NCBI GenBank assembly: GCA_028698765.1
Contig: JAQVVW010000127.1
Coordinates: 1 to 5,378 of the forward strand
Direction of reading: 5' to 3'
Length of the DNA: 5,378 nucleotides
Origin: Methanoculleus sp.
GTDB lineage: Archaea; Halobacteriota; Methanomicrobia; Methanomicrobiales; Methanoculleaceae
Program-made: the position numbers and the translations under genes
In this document: positions 5,244 through 5,378 of the stretch, in pieces
How the letters are laid out: each line of letters begins with the position of its first letter
Position numbering within the stretch: position 1 is the stretch's first letter
Notes under the pieces: model-generated
The model's input: only the letters and a program-made list of their open reading frames with translations
The model's database searches: none
What the model was told of the DNA's origin: nothing

Positions 5244-5378
5244 GTCCTCATCTTGGCCGCCATGAACGTGTTCTCCATCAGCGTCGCGATGGTCATAGGG
5301 CCGACGCCCCCGGGAACCGGGGTTATCGCTCCCGCCCGGTCTTTCACCGCCTCGAAATCGACGTCGCCGCAGAGTTTG
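5219..5378 (-). CDS. folD: Methylene-tetrahydrofolate dehydrogenase/cyclohydrolase, C-terminal end (5' part outside window)
   Basis: Only the last 52 codons are present, read from 5377 down to a TAA at 5219-5221. They contain the FolD C-terminal signature '[20 protein letters not shown]' (visible residues 18-37), preceded by '[14 protein letters not shown]'. The bifunctional enzyme oxidises methylene-THF to methenyl-THF with NAD(P) and hydrolyses that to 10-formyl-THF. The dinucleotide-binding and catalytic N-terminal regions lie beyond the window. The end of the frame continues as '[15 protein letters not shown]', a short polar tail past the signature. Its 3' end overlaps the start of the folP-like gene, by 25 nt or by 7 nt depending on which start that gene uses. 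The two are therefore almost certainly co-transcribed. FolD in a methanogen points to use of tetrahydrofolate besides tetrahydromethanopterin. Confidence 0.92.
   Translation of the reverse strand, partial: KLCGDVDFEAVKDRAGAITPVPGGVGPMTIATLMENTFMAAKMRTCDNTTAW

Overview
The window reads as GC-rich archaeal chromosome from a methanogen, most likely order Methanomicrobiales and possibly Methanoculleus-like. The taxon is inferred from overall resemblance, not from a marker gene. The support is three coenzyme F420 biosynthesis genes, a methanogen-type ferredoxin:thioredoxin/disulfide reductase catalytic chain, an AT-rich archaeal TATA/BRE promoter, and some gene starts without ribosome binding sites. 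There are no mobile elements, CRISPR arrays, tRNAs or rRNAs. Apart from the two partial end genes, every gene is intact.

Layout, left to right. (1) Bases 1-422 (+): C-terminal end of an ABC1/AarF/UbiB-family kinase-like membrane protein. (2) Bases 423-679: a non-coding convergent gap with a strong GC hairpin and a U-rich terminator candidate. (3) Bases 680-958 (-): ferredoxin:thioredoxin reductase catalytic chain, with its own promoter and a palindrome at the predicted transcription start. (4) Bases 1094-1819 (-): purC. (5) Bases 1863-2858 (-): cofG, 43 nt upstream of purC and probably co-transcribed with it. (6) Bases 2859-3051: divergent intergenic region. (7) Bases 3052-3699 (+): cofC. (8) Bases 3625-4431 (-): cofE, overlapping cofC tail to tail by 75 nt. 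(9) Bases 4428-5243 (-): a dihydropteroate-synthase-family protein whose stop overlaps the cofE start as ATGA. (10) Bases 5219-5378 (-): the 3' end of folD, overlapping the start of the folP-like gene.

The theme is cofactor and one-carbon metabolism. CofG takes part in making the deazaflavin chromophore Fo, CofC activates 2-phospholactate with GTP, and CofE adds glutamates to F420-0. These three genes do not form one transcription unit: cofC stands alone on the plus strand between cofG-purC and folD-folP-cofE. The folD-folP-cofE overlaps point to a translationally coupled operon linking pterin/folate C1 chemistry with F420 tail synthesis. PurC provides a purine biosynthesis step, and the reductase belongs to ferredoxin-linked thiol redox control.

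I do not see an undescribed system here. The points most worth a second look are the divergent active-site motifs of the folP-like protein next to folD, the cofC/cofE antisense overlap, and the palindrome at the reductase promoter.
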